The notes: a model not told the origin generated them from the sequence alone. Shown: positions 50,576-58,023, counted from the first letter of the stretch. The stretch is 58,023 bases of DNA from Clostridia bacterium (GCA_017468425.1 JAFUIO010000003.1:1-58023), one strand, 5' to 3'. Translations and numbers: made by a program.

Positions 50576-51634
50576 TCATTTGGTGCAACTCTTACATTTT
50601 AAATAATTTATTAATATCATCACAAGTGCGGCAAATCCCAGATAACCGAAAGCGGGATAAATAAAACCGATAAGGTCCGAAAAGCCTATAAGGCTCAATG
50701 CAAGACCGAGAGCACAGATTACCGCAACCGTAATAAACCTTTTTGTTTTTAACTTTTCGATTTTAAGCTCCGTATATGTTACAAGTGCTACAACGCTTGA
50801 AAGCGATGTGCCCAACATTCCCCCCAACAGAAGAAACGCGTAAACATAACCGAGAATATTATTAAGTTTTCGTGCCACAAACAGCATAGGAAGCTCTGAT
50901 TTTACACTTTCTGAAAAAGTACCTGTTACAAGGAGAATTCCTATGGCAATCACAAACAGAAGCACTCCGCCGATGCTCACTCCCGTAAACACAGTTTTTT
51001 TATCTTTAACTCTGTCGCCGAGAGGAGTTAAAATACCGATTGAGCCGAAAATGTTATACGAAACAAAAGCAAATGCACTCAGAAGCCAACCTGAAAGCAA
51101 CGGATTAGTGCCTTTTACTTCTGCCGTAATTTCAGGCAGACCGTTCTGCGAAACAGTAAAGATGCATATTCCTGCAGTTACCGCCACAAGTACGGGCACA
51201 AAAAGCGAGAAAACACCCACCATTGCACCTATTCCCTTAATCGCAAGCAATGCCACTACGGCACAGAAAACCAATGCCCCCGCCCATTTAGGCAGAGAAA
51301 AAATCTCCTCAAAAAGAGCACCTGCACCTGCTGCCATTATCACAAAAATCCCGAACAGAAACACTTCCTGAAGAAAGGCAAAAATTTTCCGCAGAACGGG
51401 AATTTCTTTTGTTATAACAACTTTGTCCATTTCGATGATTCCTGTTTTCATAGAGAATTGTATAAGCACAATTCCGAACAAAACCTGCAAGATAACGGCA
51501 ATGGCAAGTCCTATGTATCCGTTTATACCGAAAGACGAAAAAAACTGCCATAATTCCTGCCCCGAAACATATCCTGCCCCGAGAAAACATCCTGCAAAAG
51601 TAAAACATAAACCAAGTGAATTAATTTTTTTCAT
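50576..51634 (-). CDS. YkvI-like membrane transporter (APC-type)
   Basis: A 352-residue protein with about 10 helices; LCFTFAGCFLGAGYVSGQEL (8-27) with the GAGYxSGQE motif is typical of YkvI. APC-superfamily fold, substrate unknown. Start at 51634 follows GGTGGTG. Confidence 0.8.
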   Translation of the reverse strand: MKKINSLGLCFTFAGCFLGAGYVSGQELWQFFSSFGINGYIGLAIAVILQVLFGIVLIQFSMKTGIIEMDKVVITKEIPVLRKIFAFLQEVFLFGIFVIMAAGAGALFEEIFSLPKWAGALVFCAVVALLAIKGIGAMVGVFSLFVPVLVAVTAGICIFTVSQNGLPEITAEVKGTNPLLSGWLLSAFAFVSYNIFGSIGILTPLGDRVKDKKTVFTGVSIGGVLLFVIAIGILLVTGTFSESVKSELPMLFVARKLNNILGYVYAFLLLGGMLGTSLSSVVALVTYTELKIEKLKTKRFITVAVICALGLALSLIGFSDLIGFIYPAFGYLGFAALVMILINYLKCKSCTK

Positions 51635-51757
51635 ATTCACACCACCAGTATTTAATGATAACATATTATTCTATGAAAATCCAGCAATAAGGTGCAAATT
51701 CCGAATTAATTGAAACGGATGTGATAAATACAAAATCAGATATTTTTTTAAAACCTA

Positions 51758-51786
51758 TTGCAATTTTTAAAATATGGGTATATAAT
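51758..51786 (+). promoter_or_regulatory. Promoter of the riboswitch-controlled thiamine operon
   Basis: TTGCAA (51758-51763), 17 bases, TATAAT (51781-51786). The transcript should start near 51793, just before the first aptamer. Confidence 0.85.
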
Positions 51787-51802
51787 GTGAGCGAAATAAA
51801 TA

Positions 51803-51897
51803 CAGGGGAGCTTGTGTTAGCAGGCTGAGAGGAAGTAATCCAACTTCGACCCTATAACCTGATGCGGATAATGCCGCCGTAGGAAGTCATACACAAG
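51803..51897 (+). promoter_or_regulatory. TPP riboswitch 1 (first of a tandem pair)
   Basis: Thi-box aptamer: GGGGAGC...GGCTGAGAGGAA, P3 GCTTG/CAGGC, P3a GAAGT/ACTTC, GACCCTATAACCTGATGCGG, ATAATGCCGCCGTAGGAAG. All core words (CTGAGA, ACCTGAT, GGATAATGCC, GTAGGAAG) are present. The 3' ACACAAG (51891-51897) is complementary to CTTGTGT in P3, a possible switch pairing. Followed by its own terminator. Confidence 0.95.
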
Positions 51898-51905
51898 GAT
51901 TTTTT

Positions 51906-51940
51906 ACAGGAGGCATCCGAAGGGTTGTCTCCTGTTTTTG
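51906..51940 (+). terminator. Terminator of riboswitch 1
   Basis: Stem ACAGGAG/CTCCTGT followed by TTTTTG. It is expected to form when TPP is bound. Confidence 0.8.
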
Positions 51941-51956
51941 TTTCGCAAATTTAATT

Positions 51957-52038
51957 CCGGGGAGCCGTTGTAAATGGCTGAGAGGCAGGTAAACCTGCGA
52001 CCCGTTAACCTGATCCGGATAATGCCGGCGTAGGAAGC
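51957..52038 (+). promoter_or_regulatory. TPP riboswitch 2 (second of a tandem pair)
   Basis: A second complete aptamer: CCGGGGAGCC, ATGGCTGAGAGGC, CGACCCGTTAACCTGATCCG, GATAATGCCGGCGTAGGAAG. Hairpin P3a is CAGGT/ACCTG. All core motifs are present, so neither copy looks decayed. Confidence 0.95.
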
Positions 52039-52089
52039 ATATTGAAAGTACATTGCAAAATCAAGCAATAGAAATCATACTTCAAGAAG

Positions 52090-52122
52090 CCTTCGCCTGT
52101 TTTCCGGCGGAGGAATTTTTTT
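52090..52122 (+). terminator. Terminator of riboswitch 2
   Basis: Stem CCTTCGCC/GGCGGAGG (one G-U) then AATTTTTTT. It lies 19 bases before the gene's start codon. Confidence 0.8.
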
Positions 52123-52141
52123 ATTTTCGGAGGTAAAAATT

Positions 52142-52444
52142 ATGAAAGCAAGTATCGCAATCCAGGTTCTGCCTGCAGCAAGTAACCAGGATGAACTTAT
52201 CCGCATTGTGGATGAAGTTATCGCATTTATCAGAAGCAGTGGCCTTAACTGCCATGTAGGTCCCTTTGAAACCACTATTGAAGGCGACAACTACGACCAA
52301 CTTATGGACATTGTCAAGGAATGTCAGCACGTTGCAATAAAAGCAGGTGCAGAAAGAGTTTCCGCCTATGTAAAGGTTGTATACAGACCTGAAGGCGAAA
52401 TACTGACCATTGACAAGAAAATCAAAAAACATGCTCAAGCGTAA
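52142..52444 (+). CDS. Thiamine-binding MTH1187/YkoF-type protein
   Basis: A 100-residue ferredoxin-like protein: MKASIAIQVLPAAS, IDEVIAFIRSSGLNCHVGPF-like middle and a GAERVSAYVKVVYRPE end. MTH1187/YkoF-family proteins bind thiamine or hydroxymethylpyrimidine. GGAGG precedes it. First gene of the TPP-controlled operon. Confidence 0.88.
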   Translation: MKASIAIQVLPAASNQDELIRIVDEVIAFIRSSGLNCHVGPFETTIEGDNYDQLMDIVKECQHVAIKAGAERVSAYVKVVYRPEGEILTIDKKIKKHAQA

Positions 52445-53195
52445 TATTCCGTCAGTTACCGCCATTATTGCGCTGCTAATCATCTGGCAGTCAGTGTGCT
52501 CAACGGGGTTGATACCGTCGTATATGCTGCCGTCACCTGTAGAAGTAATACAGGCTTTTATAAGCGAATTCCCCTTGCTTATGAAAAACTTGGTTGTTAC
52601 TCTGCAGGAGGCTTTTATAGGCTTGTTCCTTGGGGTAAGCGTAGGATTTATTGCCGCTGTGTTGATGGATACGTTTGATATTCTGTATAAAGCTTTTTAT
52701 CCGTTACTCATTATTACGCAGACAATTCCTTCCGTTGCCATTGCACCGCTTCTTGTGCTATGGTTCGGATATGAAATGACCCCGAAGATTGTGCTGATAA
52801 TTATATCAACCTTCTTTCCCGTAACGGTAGGGCTTCTTGACGGATTCAGAAGTGCCGATAAGGATTCCATCGGATTACTGCGTTCTATGGGTGCAAACAG
52901 ATTTCAGATTTTCCGTTATATCAAATTTCCTTCCGCATTGCCTCAACTGTTTTCAGGGCTGAGGATAGCGGCGGCATACAGCGTTGTGGGAGCAGTTATA
53001 AGCGAATGGCTGGGAGGTTTCGGCGGTCTCGGTGTTTATATGACACGAGTGAAAAAAGCTTTCGCTTTCGACAAAATGTTTGCTGTGATTTTTCTTATCG
53101 CAGCCATTTCTCTGGCACTTATGGCTCTGGTCGGATTTGCCGAGAAGAAATGTATGCCTTATCGCAATACAAATAAAAAAGGAGAAAAACTATGA
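52431..53195 (+). CDS. thiX: ABC transporter permease (ThiX-like)
   Basis: A 254-residue permease with about six helices and the EAA loop (GLLRSMGANRFQIFRYIKFP near 150). Related to nitrate/taurine/thiamine-precursor permeases. Start at 52431 overlaps the preceding gene by 14 bases; an in-frame ATG at 52410 lies deeper in it. Works with the lipoprotein and ATPase downstream. Confidence 0.88.
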   Translation: MLKRNIPSVTAIIALLIIWQSVCSTGLIPSYMLPSPVEVIQAFISEFPLLMKNLVVTLQEAFIGLFLGVSVGFIAAVLMDTFDILYKAFYPLLIITQTIPSVAIAPLLVLWFGYEMTPKIVLIIISTFFPVTVGLLDGFRSADKDSIGLLRSMGANRFQIFRYIKFPSALPQLFSGLRIAAAYSVVGAVISEWLGGFGGLGVYMTRVKKAFAFDKMFAVIFLIAAISLALMALVGFAEKKCMPYRNTNKKGEKL

Positions 53196-54187
53196 AAAAA
53201 TTAATTGCAATAATACTGTCTGTTACAACTATTTTCTGTTTGTCTGCCTGCGGAAAAACTGACGCAGAAAAGGAAACAGACAAAATAACAATCGTTCTTG
53301 ACTGGACACCGAATACAAACCATACAGGAATATTTGTTGCCGAAGCAAACGGTTATTTTGAAAAAGCAGGTCTTGATGTTGAAATCGTACAGCCACCTGA
53401 AGACGGTGCTGTAACTCTTGTGGCATCAGGCAAAGCACAATTCGGTGTTTCTTTCCAGGATACACTTGCACCTGCTTTTATCGGAGATTCACCTGTGCCC
53501 GTTACTGCAGTTGCTGCAGTTATCCAGCATAACACTTCAGGCATTATTTCACGTGCAGGTGAAGGAATGGCCACCCCTAAAGGACTTGAAGGCAAAAAAT
53601 ATGCCACATGGGACCTTGATGTTGAAAAAGAAACAATCCGCGATGTAATGAAAGTTGACGGCGGAAACTTCGACCTTGTTGAGCTTATTCCGTCAACCGT
53701 TACTGATGAAGTGTCTGCATTAAAAAGCAAATCTGTTGATGCAATATGGGTTTTCTACGGTTGGGCAGGTGTTGCCTGTGAAACAGCAGGTCTTGACACA
53801 GACTACTTCGAATTTGCAGATATAAACCCTGTGTTTGATTACTACACCCCTGTTATTATCGGCAACAATTCCTGGCTTGAAAGTAACCCCGAAACAGCCA
53901 AAGCATTTATTGCGGCACTGTCACAAGGCTATACATATGCAACAGAGAATCCCAAAGAAGCGGCAGATATTCTTATGGAAGCAGCTCCCGAATTAAAATC
54001 AAACAGCAAGCTTGTGTATGCAAGTCAGGAATATCTTGCATCTGAATACATTGCCGATGCATCAGAATGGGGCGAATTTGACCCCGAGCGTTGGGCGGCC
54101 TTCTATAAATGGCTGAACGAAAAAAATCTTCTTGAAGAAAAAATCAATCCTGATTTCGGTTTCACAAACGAATATCTTCCCAAATGA
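53192..54187 (+). CDS. thiY: Pyrimidine-precursor-binding lipoprotein (ThiY/NMT1-like)
   Basis: A 331-residue lipoprotein (lipobox LSAC at Cys 20). NMT1/THI5-like domain: LDWTPNTNHTGIFVA (34-48), GVSFQDTLAP and SIDAIWVFYGWAGV-type segments. ThiY relatives bind formylaminopyrimidine for thiamine synthesis. It overlaps the permease by 4 bases. Confidence 0.9.
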   Translation: MKKLIAIILSVTTIFCLSACGKTDAEKETDKITIVLDWTPNTNHTGIFVAEANGYFEKAGLDVEIVQPPEDGAVTLVASGKAQFGVSFQDTLAPAFIGDSPVPVTAVAAVIQHNTSGIISRAGEGMATPKGLEGKKYATWDLDVEKETIRDVMKVDGGNFDLVELIPSTVTDEVSALKSKSVDAIWVFYGWAGVACETAGLDTDYFEFADINPVFDYYTPVIIGNNSWLESNPETAKAFIAALSQGYTYATENPKEAADILMEAAPELKSNSKLVYASQEYLASEYIADASEWGEFDPERWAAFYKWLNEKNLLEEKINPDFGFTNEYLPK

Positions 54188-54188
54188 T

Positions 54189-54923
54189 ATGAAAAAGTTA
54201 GAAGTAAAAAATATCAGCAAAAGCTTTGACGGAAAACCTGTTTTAAAAGATATTTCCATTGAACTTAATCAGGGCGAAATTGTGTGTCTGCTGGGCGTAA
54301 GTGGCGGCGGTAAAACAACGCTTTTCAACATTATTTCAGGACTTCTGACACCTGATAGCGGACAGATTCTTCTTGACGGAAAGGATATTACAAATCAGCC
54401 CGGTTATGTAAGCTATATGCTGCAGAAAGATTTGCTGTTACCTTACAGAACAATAGAAGATAATGCGGCGTTACCTCTTTTATTGAAAGGAGCAAAGAAA
54501 AAAGAAGCACGTACACAGGTGCATCCGATGTTTGCGCAATTCGGTCTGGAAGGAACGCAAAAAAAATATCCCGCACAGCTTTCAGGCGGGATGCGTCAAC
54601 GTGCGGCACTTCTCCGCACATATATGTTTTCAAAGGATGTTGCCCTGCTGGATGAACCCTTTTCTGCGTTGGATACCCTGACAAAAAGTGCTATGCATAA
54701 GTGGTATCTGAACGTAATGGAAAATATTAAACTTTCCACTTTGTTTATAACCCACGACATAGATGAGGCGATTTTAATTTCAGACAGAATCTATCTGTTA
54801 TCAGGTTCACCCGGAGAAATCGCAGGTGAAATTATCATCAAAGAAAAAAAGCCGCGAAAAGATGATTTTAATCTTACACCTGATTTTCTTCAGTATAAGA
54901 AAAAAATTCTCTCGCTGCTTTAA
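54189..54923 (+). CDS. thiZ: ABC transporter ATPase (ThiZ-like)
   Basis: A 244-residue ATPase: Walker A GVSGGGKTT (39-47), signature LSGGMRQRAAL (132-142), Walker B VALLDEPFSALD (151-162), H-loop ITHDIDEA. Start 54189 overlaps nothing and follows the thiY stop by 1 base; the in-frame ATG at 54132 lies in thiY. Completes the importer. Confidence 0.92.
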   Translation: MKKLEVKNISKSFDGKPVLKDISIELNQGEIVCLLGVSGGGKTTLFNIISGLLTPDSGQILLDGKDITNQPGYVSYMLQKDLLLPYRTIEDNAALPLLLKGAKKKEARTQVHPMFAQFGLEGTQKKYPAQLSGGMRQRAALLRTYMFSKDVALLDEPFSALDTLTKSAMHKWYLNVMENIKLSTLFITHDIDEAILISDRIYLLSGSPGEIAGEIIIKEKKPRKDDFNLTPDFLQYKKKILSLL

Positions 54924-54988
54924 AGACCACTTTGCAGAATTCGGCATTTGATGACAAACACTGCATATAAAATTTATAGCATAGCTGT

Positions 54989-55165
54989 AAATTATAGGGG
55001 ACTTCTAAAAAACTATTGTATAAAATACGTTTAGAAATTTTTTTGTCAGATGTGCTAAAAATTTGAAGTTTATGCTGTCGCATTAACAAGAATTTTTGGT
55101 GCATATGACGGAAAAATAGCAAACGTAGTTTCGTGCAAGGGGTTTTTAGAGGTCCCCTATAATTT
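54989..55165. repeat. Hairpin (MITE-like) element B
   Basis: A 177-bp palindrome with 23-bp terminal arms (22 matches): AAATTATAGGGGAC, T or C, TCTAAAAA at each end. Inner arms TTTTTTGTCAGATGTGC and GGTGCATATGACGGAAAAA pair too, and share words with element A (GCATTAACAAG/GTATTAACGAG, ATTTTTGG, ATATGACG, AAAATAGC). Confidence 0.7.
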
Positions 55166-55190
55166 GCCATACAATTTAAATCGAGAATTC

Positions 55191-55264
55191 GTAGGGGGCG
55201 GCATCCTCGACGACCCGTTAATTTATGTGTGTTTTTCAGGTGGACGCCCGATGGGCGCCCCTAC
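55191..55264. repeat. GTAGGGG-type REP-like repeat
   Basis: GTAGGGG (55191-55197) mirrors CCCCTAC (55258-55264) and GGACGCCCGATGGGCGCC lies near the right end. The rest of the gap 54924-55328 beyond this and element B shows no recognisable feature. Confidence 0.55.
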
Positions 55265-55328
55265 TGTGTTGCAGTAATCTGAAACTTTTACGCACGAAAA
55301 ACAGGGTGATTTATACATTTTTGTCCAA

Positions 55329-56297
55329 TCAGTCTCTGAGTTTGGCTAAATAGTCGTAGTTAGCACGTTCAACTGCATTAAAACGACTTTCTGCGGTGCT
55401 CATGCTGGAAGTGTTTGAATAATACCAGCTGAACTGTCCGAAATAATCACGCCATTCTTTCTTTTTGAACTCGTAATGGTTACGGGCCAGAATGGTATTA
55501 ATTGCAAGTTGAATTTCTTCATTGGACCAGTAGTTTATATCATACCAACCCTCGATATGGTACATGGCATATTCATAATATTTTTCGTCATAAGAATAGT
55601 CGGGTATATAGTTTTGGTTTTTCAACACATTTCTTGCCTTCGCAAGAGCGTTATAGTTTGCCTCTTCAATTTTGTTAAAGCGGCTTTCCACCCTGTCCAT
55701 ATCGGTTGTATCGTAGGTGTACCAGATATACTGGCTGAAATAATCAAGCCAATCCTGGCTTTTGAACTTGTAATGATTTCGCGCCAGAATAAGGTTTATA
55801 GAGGTTTGAATTTCTTTTATAGACCAATCATAAATTTCGTCAGAAAGATATTCGGTAGCAAGGTCATAGTCCTTCTCGTACTTGCTTTGCGATATGGTTT
55901 CGCCCTCTGTAACACGTACAATGCATGTGTCATACCGGTTGTTGAATAAAACAGTTACGGTTGTCGTACCCGCTGAAACGCCGGTAACTATGCCGTTATC
56001 TACCTTTGCAACCGACGTATCGGATGACGACCATTTCACCGCATCAGCATCAGCCGATGAGTCAATTCCGGTGGCAAGAAGTTGGCTTGTATCGCCGACG
56101 TTAACTGTTATTTCTTTGTTCACAAAGACAACCGCTTCATCTGCCATGGCAGAAACAGTAGTTTCCTCGTTAACAGATGTGTTGGATTCATCCAAGTCAA
56201 TGTCGCCGCACGAAGTAAAGCAGCAGCAAACAGCAACGATAAGCACCAGAACACCGGTCAAAGACCTGATTTTTGCAATTTTATTATCCATAATCAT
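55329..56297 (-). CDS. Lipoprotein with a Big2-like domain and two YARHG repeats
   Basis: A 322-residue protein. Lipoprotein signal with FTSCGD (Cys near 30). A Big2-type beta domain covers about 55-130 (WSSSDTSVAKVDNGIVTGVS). Two YARHG domains follow (LILARNHYKFKSQDWLDYFS near 170 and TILARNHYEFKKKEWRDYFG near 270). YARHG domains are common in extracellular clostridial proteins of unknown function. RBS AGGAG upstream. Confidence 0.85.
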   Translation of the reverse strand: MIMDNKIAKIRSLTGVLVLIVAVCCCFTSCGDIDLDESNTSVNEETTVSAMADEAVVFVNKEITVNVGDTSQLLATGIDSSADADAVKWSSSDTSVAKVDNGIVTGVSAGTTTVTVLFNNRYDTCIVRVTEGETISQSKYEKDYDLATEYLSDEIYDWSIKEIQTSINLILARNHYKFKSQDWLDYFSQYIWYTYDTTDMDRVESRFNKIEEANYNALAKARNVLKNQNYIPDYSYDEKYYEYAMYHIEGWYDINYWSNEEIQLAINTILARNHYEFKKKEWRDYFGQFSWYYSNTSSMSTAESRFNAVERANYDYLAKLRD

Positions 56298-56331
56298 ACA
56301 ATCCTTTCTCCTTTACTAACATATAATTAAA

Positions 56332-56703
56332 TCAAACGATAAAACTATACAATTCTCCCTCAACCAATGTTACTTCACCGATTTGTCCTATTTCAAGACC
56401 ATCATACATTTCCTGAGGAATCTCAAGTTTAATTATCTCTTTTTCATCAGTTTTAAATTCAACGGTATAAATTGTAACTGTTTTAGGTGTTTTTATTCCA
56501 ACCATATCCACACGACAGGTTAAATCAATTATTTCAGCCCGAAACTTAACAGTTTCAAATTCAGTTTTTATCTCCGGAGGCGATGAAACTGATTCAACCT
56601 TTTCGCTTTTTCTCTGTTTATATGGTTTTATAATCTTTCTGATATACAAAGCAAAAATTATTATTGCACAAATACATATACAAAAATAAATAATAAAATC
56701 CAT
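56332..56703 (-). CDS. Small membrane-anchored protein (DUF2500-like)
   Basis: A 123-residue protein with one N-terminal helix (3-20) and a soluble domain ending in YDGLEIGQIGEVTLVEGELY; this G.xGE..L..G...F pattern resembles DUF2500. Function unknown. Precedes the lipoprotein gene by 34 bases. Confidence 0.55.
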   Translation of the reverse strand: MDFIIYFCICICAIIIFALYIRKIIKPYKQRKSEKVESVSSPPEIKTEFETVKFRAEIIDLTCRVDMVGIKTPKTVTIYTVEFKTDEKEIIKLEIPQEMYDGLEIGQIGEVTLVEGELYSFIV

Positions 56704-56770
56704 ATAATCACCTCAAATTCATTCTACAACAAGAAACACAAAAAGTCAATTCGTTTGCCCAAAGGGCAGA

Positions 56771-56860
56771 ATTATTCATTATTCATCAGCGAAGCGGCTT
56801 CATTTTTCATTATTCATTGAGAAAAGTCGCAAATTACAAATGAATAATGAATGATGAATA
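56771..56860. repeat. ATTATTCAT palindromic repeat
   Basis: ATTATTCATTATTCAT (56771-56786) is answered by ATGAATAATGAATGATGAAT near 56839-56859, with a second ATTATTCATTG block between. Dispersed AT-word repeats of this type occur in gut Clostridia (from memory). Confidence 0.5.
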
Positions 56861-56882
56861 TTGAAGAATTACTAATACAAAC

Positions 56883-56912
56883 AAAAACCCGCTCACTTTC
56901 GTGAACGGATTT
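56883..56912 (-). terminator. Terminator of the methyltransferase gene
   Basis: Minus-strand stem CCGTTCAC/GTGAGCGG with a GAAA loop, then a GTTTTTG tail, about 50 bases after the stop codon. Confidence 0.65.
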
Positions 56913-56961
56913 CGTTTGGCAGTATGTCTCATTTTAGAACCATAGTTCATTAAATTGGAAT

Positions 56962-57711
56962 TTATTTTATAGTGCCAATATAGGCTACCGTATATGTAGG
57001 TACTGTCAGTGTACCATTAACAGCAAATGTATCAAAAATTATATTGATCTCTTTCAAATACTCCGCATATCTTTCATCGCTTTCACGAAGAGAGTACGAG
57101 GATGATAGCACACGGTTGATATAACCTTGTCTGTCATAGCTTTGACTGTTATCTGCTCGGAAGATCTCACAGTTGCCGTCAAAGAAAACACGACATTTAT
57201 CATCACTTATACCGTTTGAAAATCCATGGAATTCGGAATTAAACTTACGGCGTAAATCGGCAAGAGCTTTAGTACAAGCGGCATGCTCATCACGAGAGTT
57301 ATAAACAATGATTACCCCGCCGTTTTGCTTTAAGATACGTTTGCATTCTTTCTTGAACACTTCGGCATCAAACCAATGAAATGCCTGTGCCACAGTAATA
57401 AAATCAACGCTTTCATCGGGAAGACTTGTATAGCTGTCAGCTCCATCTACAGAAGTGAAGTCTATATACTTCGATAGTTTTTCCTCTGCTTTTTTCCGCA
57501 TATCCGCATTTGGCTCAACGGCATATACGCAGTATCCGCTATTCAGAAGTTGTTCGCTGAAAATTCCTGTACCAGAACCAATATCAGCAAAGACACTTCC
57601 TTCGGGTATGCTTAATAAGTTTTTAAGATAATCAAATAGTTTTGTGGCATAACTCGGCCTTGCTTTTGCGTAGATTTCGCCCTTGCCGTCAAATCGTGTT
57701 GTATTGTTCAT
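56962..57711 (-). CDS. Class I SAM-dependent methyltransferase
   Basis: A 249-residue methyltransferase: motif I FADIGSGTGIFSEQL (about 40-54), VEPNADMRKKAEEKL (near 64), then DFITVAQAFHWFD (about 103-115). The latter motif AQAFHWF is typical of small-molecule methyltransferases of the UbiE/ribosomal-type group. Substrate unknown. Two of the window's rare GATC sites are in this gene. Confidence 0.88.
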   Translation of the reverse strand: MNNTTRFDGKGEIYAKARPSYATKLFDYLKNLLSIPEGSVFADIGSGTGIFSEQLLNSGYCVYAVEPNADMRKKAEEKLSKYIDFTSVDGADSYTSLPDESVDFITVAQAFHWFDAEVFKKECKRILKQNGGVIIVYNSRDEHAACTKALADLRRKFNSEFHGFSNGISDDKCRVFFDGNCEIFRADNSQSYDRQGYINRVLSSSYSLRESDERYAEYLKEINIIFDTFAVNGTLTVPTYTVAYIGTIK

Positions 57712-57799
57712 CTGCTTCTCTCTTTCAAATTCTTATCTGTCTGAATAATTATATCACATTTAGTCTGAATTTACAATCGGGTGTGGGTGTCCCGCCATC

Positions 57800-57875
57800 A
57801 CTTCTTCACTATTACTTCTTACTTATTACCTTCCCAAAAAATCCTGAATGCAATTTTAGGTAATAGTGAAGAAGT
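57800..57875. repeat. Inverted repeat next to the IS end
   Basis: ACTTCTTCACTATTAC (57800-57815) and GTAATAGTGAAGAAGT (57860-57875) form a perfect 16-bp inverted repeat, with TTACTTATTACCT-type words around it. Confidence 0.6.
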
Positions 57876-57895
57876 AATAGGTAATAAGTGAAAGT

Positions 57896-58023
57896 TGTAT
57901 AGTAAAAGTGGACACATAGAAGAGTTAATGATAAAATAACTTCAAGAGGTGTTCACAATGAAAAGAACTTTCAGCAAGGAATTTAAGGTCAAGGCATGCG
58001 AATTAGTCCTGAAGGACGGAATA
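57896..58023 (+). mobile_element. Left end of an IS3-family insertion sequence (truncated by the window)
   Basis: TGTATAGTAAAAGTGGACAC at 57896 looks like the terminal inverted repeat of IS3/IS150-group elements, followed 62 bases later by the transposase start. Confidence 0.75.
57958..58023 (+). CDS. IS3-family transposase OrfA, 5' part only
   Basis: 22 codons are visible: MKRTFSKEFKVKACELVLKD fits the N-terminal helix-turn-helix of IS3/IS911 OrfA. GAGGTG lies 8 bases upstream of the ATG. The window ends before the rest. Confidence 0.8.
   Translation, partial: MKRTFSKEFKVKACELVLKDGI

Noticed and set aside
1..58023. CRISPR arrays, prophage modules and rRNA genes
   Set aside because: I saw no regularly spaced direct repeats, phage structural genes or rRNA sequence. 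The repeated words found are palindromic intergenic elements.

Overview
The window is a chromosomal segment of a low-GC (about 38-40% G+C by eye) Gram-positive anaerobe of class Clostridia. A Ruminococcaceae/Oscillospiraceae-like gut or rumen lineage is my best guess. Grounds: strong AGGAGG-type ribosome binding sites, sigma-A promoters with 17-bp spacers, encoded CCA ends on tRNAs, an SpoVB-MazG-HU-RqcP-YabP-YabQ-DivIC-YabR block like the Bacillus yab region, HemZ, MecA, YitT, a ribitol-phosphate teichoic-acid-type locus and a D-psicose 3-epimerase very close to ruminococcal enzymes. Most genes lie on the minus strand, in long operons.

Layout. 1-3.5 kb: a DpnII-type (GATC) restriction-modification locus: a second methyltransferase, a DpnII endonuclease, a Dam-like methyltransferase with an N-terminal helix-turn-helix, and an upstream XRE regulator with an inverted-repeat operator. 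By eye I find only about 11 GATC sites in the whole 58 kb, against roughly 200 expected from composition, which suggests the locus or its specificity has been active for a long time. 3.5-8.5 kb: an M28-like peptidase, a GPH sugar symporter divergent from a psicose epimerase, and a DMT transporter. 8.5-13.5 kb: tRNA-Ser, a YfbR nucleotidase with MTA/SAH nucleosidase, tRNA-Met and tRNA-Glu, then obg-mrnC-yitT. 13.5-16.2 kb: patatin, an EEP-family phosphatase, MgtC. 16.3-21.2 kb: a tarI-tarJ-glycerophosphotransferase-dnaA-maf operon, with dnaA away from dnaN/recF. 21.3-24.8 kb: a GH13 amylase, a small membrane protein, MecA, ribulose-phosphate epimerase. 24.8-29.3 kb: a poorly characterised membrane operon (zinc-ribbon/TPR protein, pseudo-protease-like protein, DUF5058-like protein, another membrane protein). 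29.3-30.8 kb: rsmI and trmN6. 31.3-37.2 kb: secreted or anchored proteins (beta-helix, clan GH-A glycosidase, ceramidase-like) around a shikimate-kinase-like gene. 37.4-45.6 kb: the yab/sporulation block, uridine kinase-like, hemZ and a metallo-beta-lactamase-fold hydrolase. 45.9-50.5 kb: dtd-relA-recJ. 51.8-54.9 kb: a thiamine-precursor ABC importer behind two complete TPP riboswitches in tandem, each with its own terminator. 55.3-57.7 kb: a YARHG lipoprotein, a small membrane protein and a methyltransferase. The window ends in the first codons of an IS3-type transposase.

Between genes lie several families of small non-coding repeats: hairpin (MITE-like) elements at 24.0, 45.6 and 55.0 kb, a 61-62 bp REP-like pair at 8.8 and 13.4 kb, and palindromic AT-word arrays at 56.8 and 57.8 kb. 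Several overlap the stop codons of adjacent genes. The most unusual features, in my view, are the GATC depletion tied to the atypical DpnII locus, the tandem TPP riboswitches, the uncharacterised membrane operon, and the hairpin repeats at gene 3' ends.
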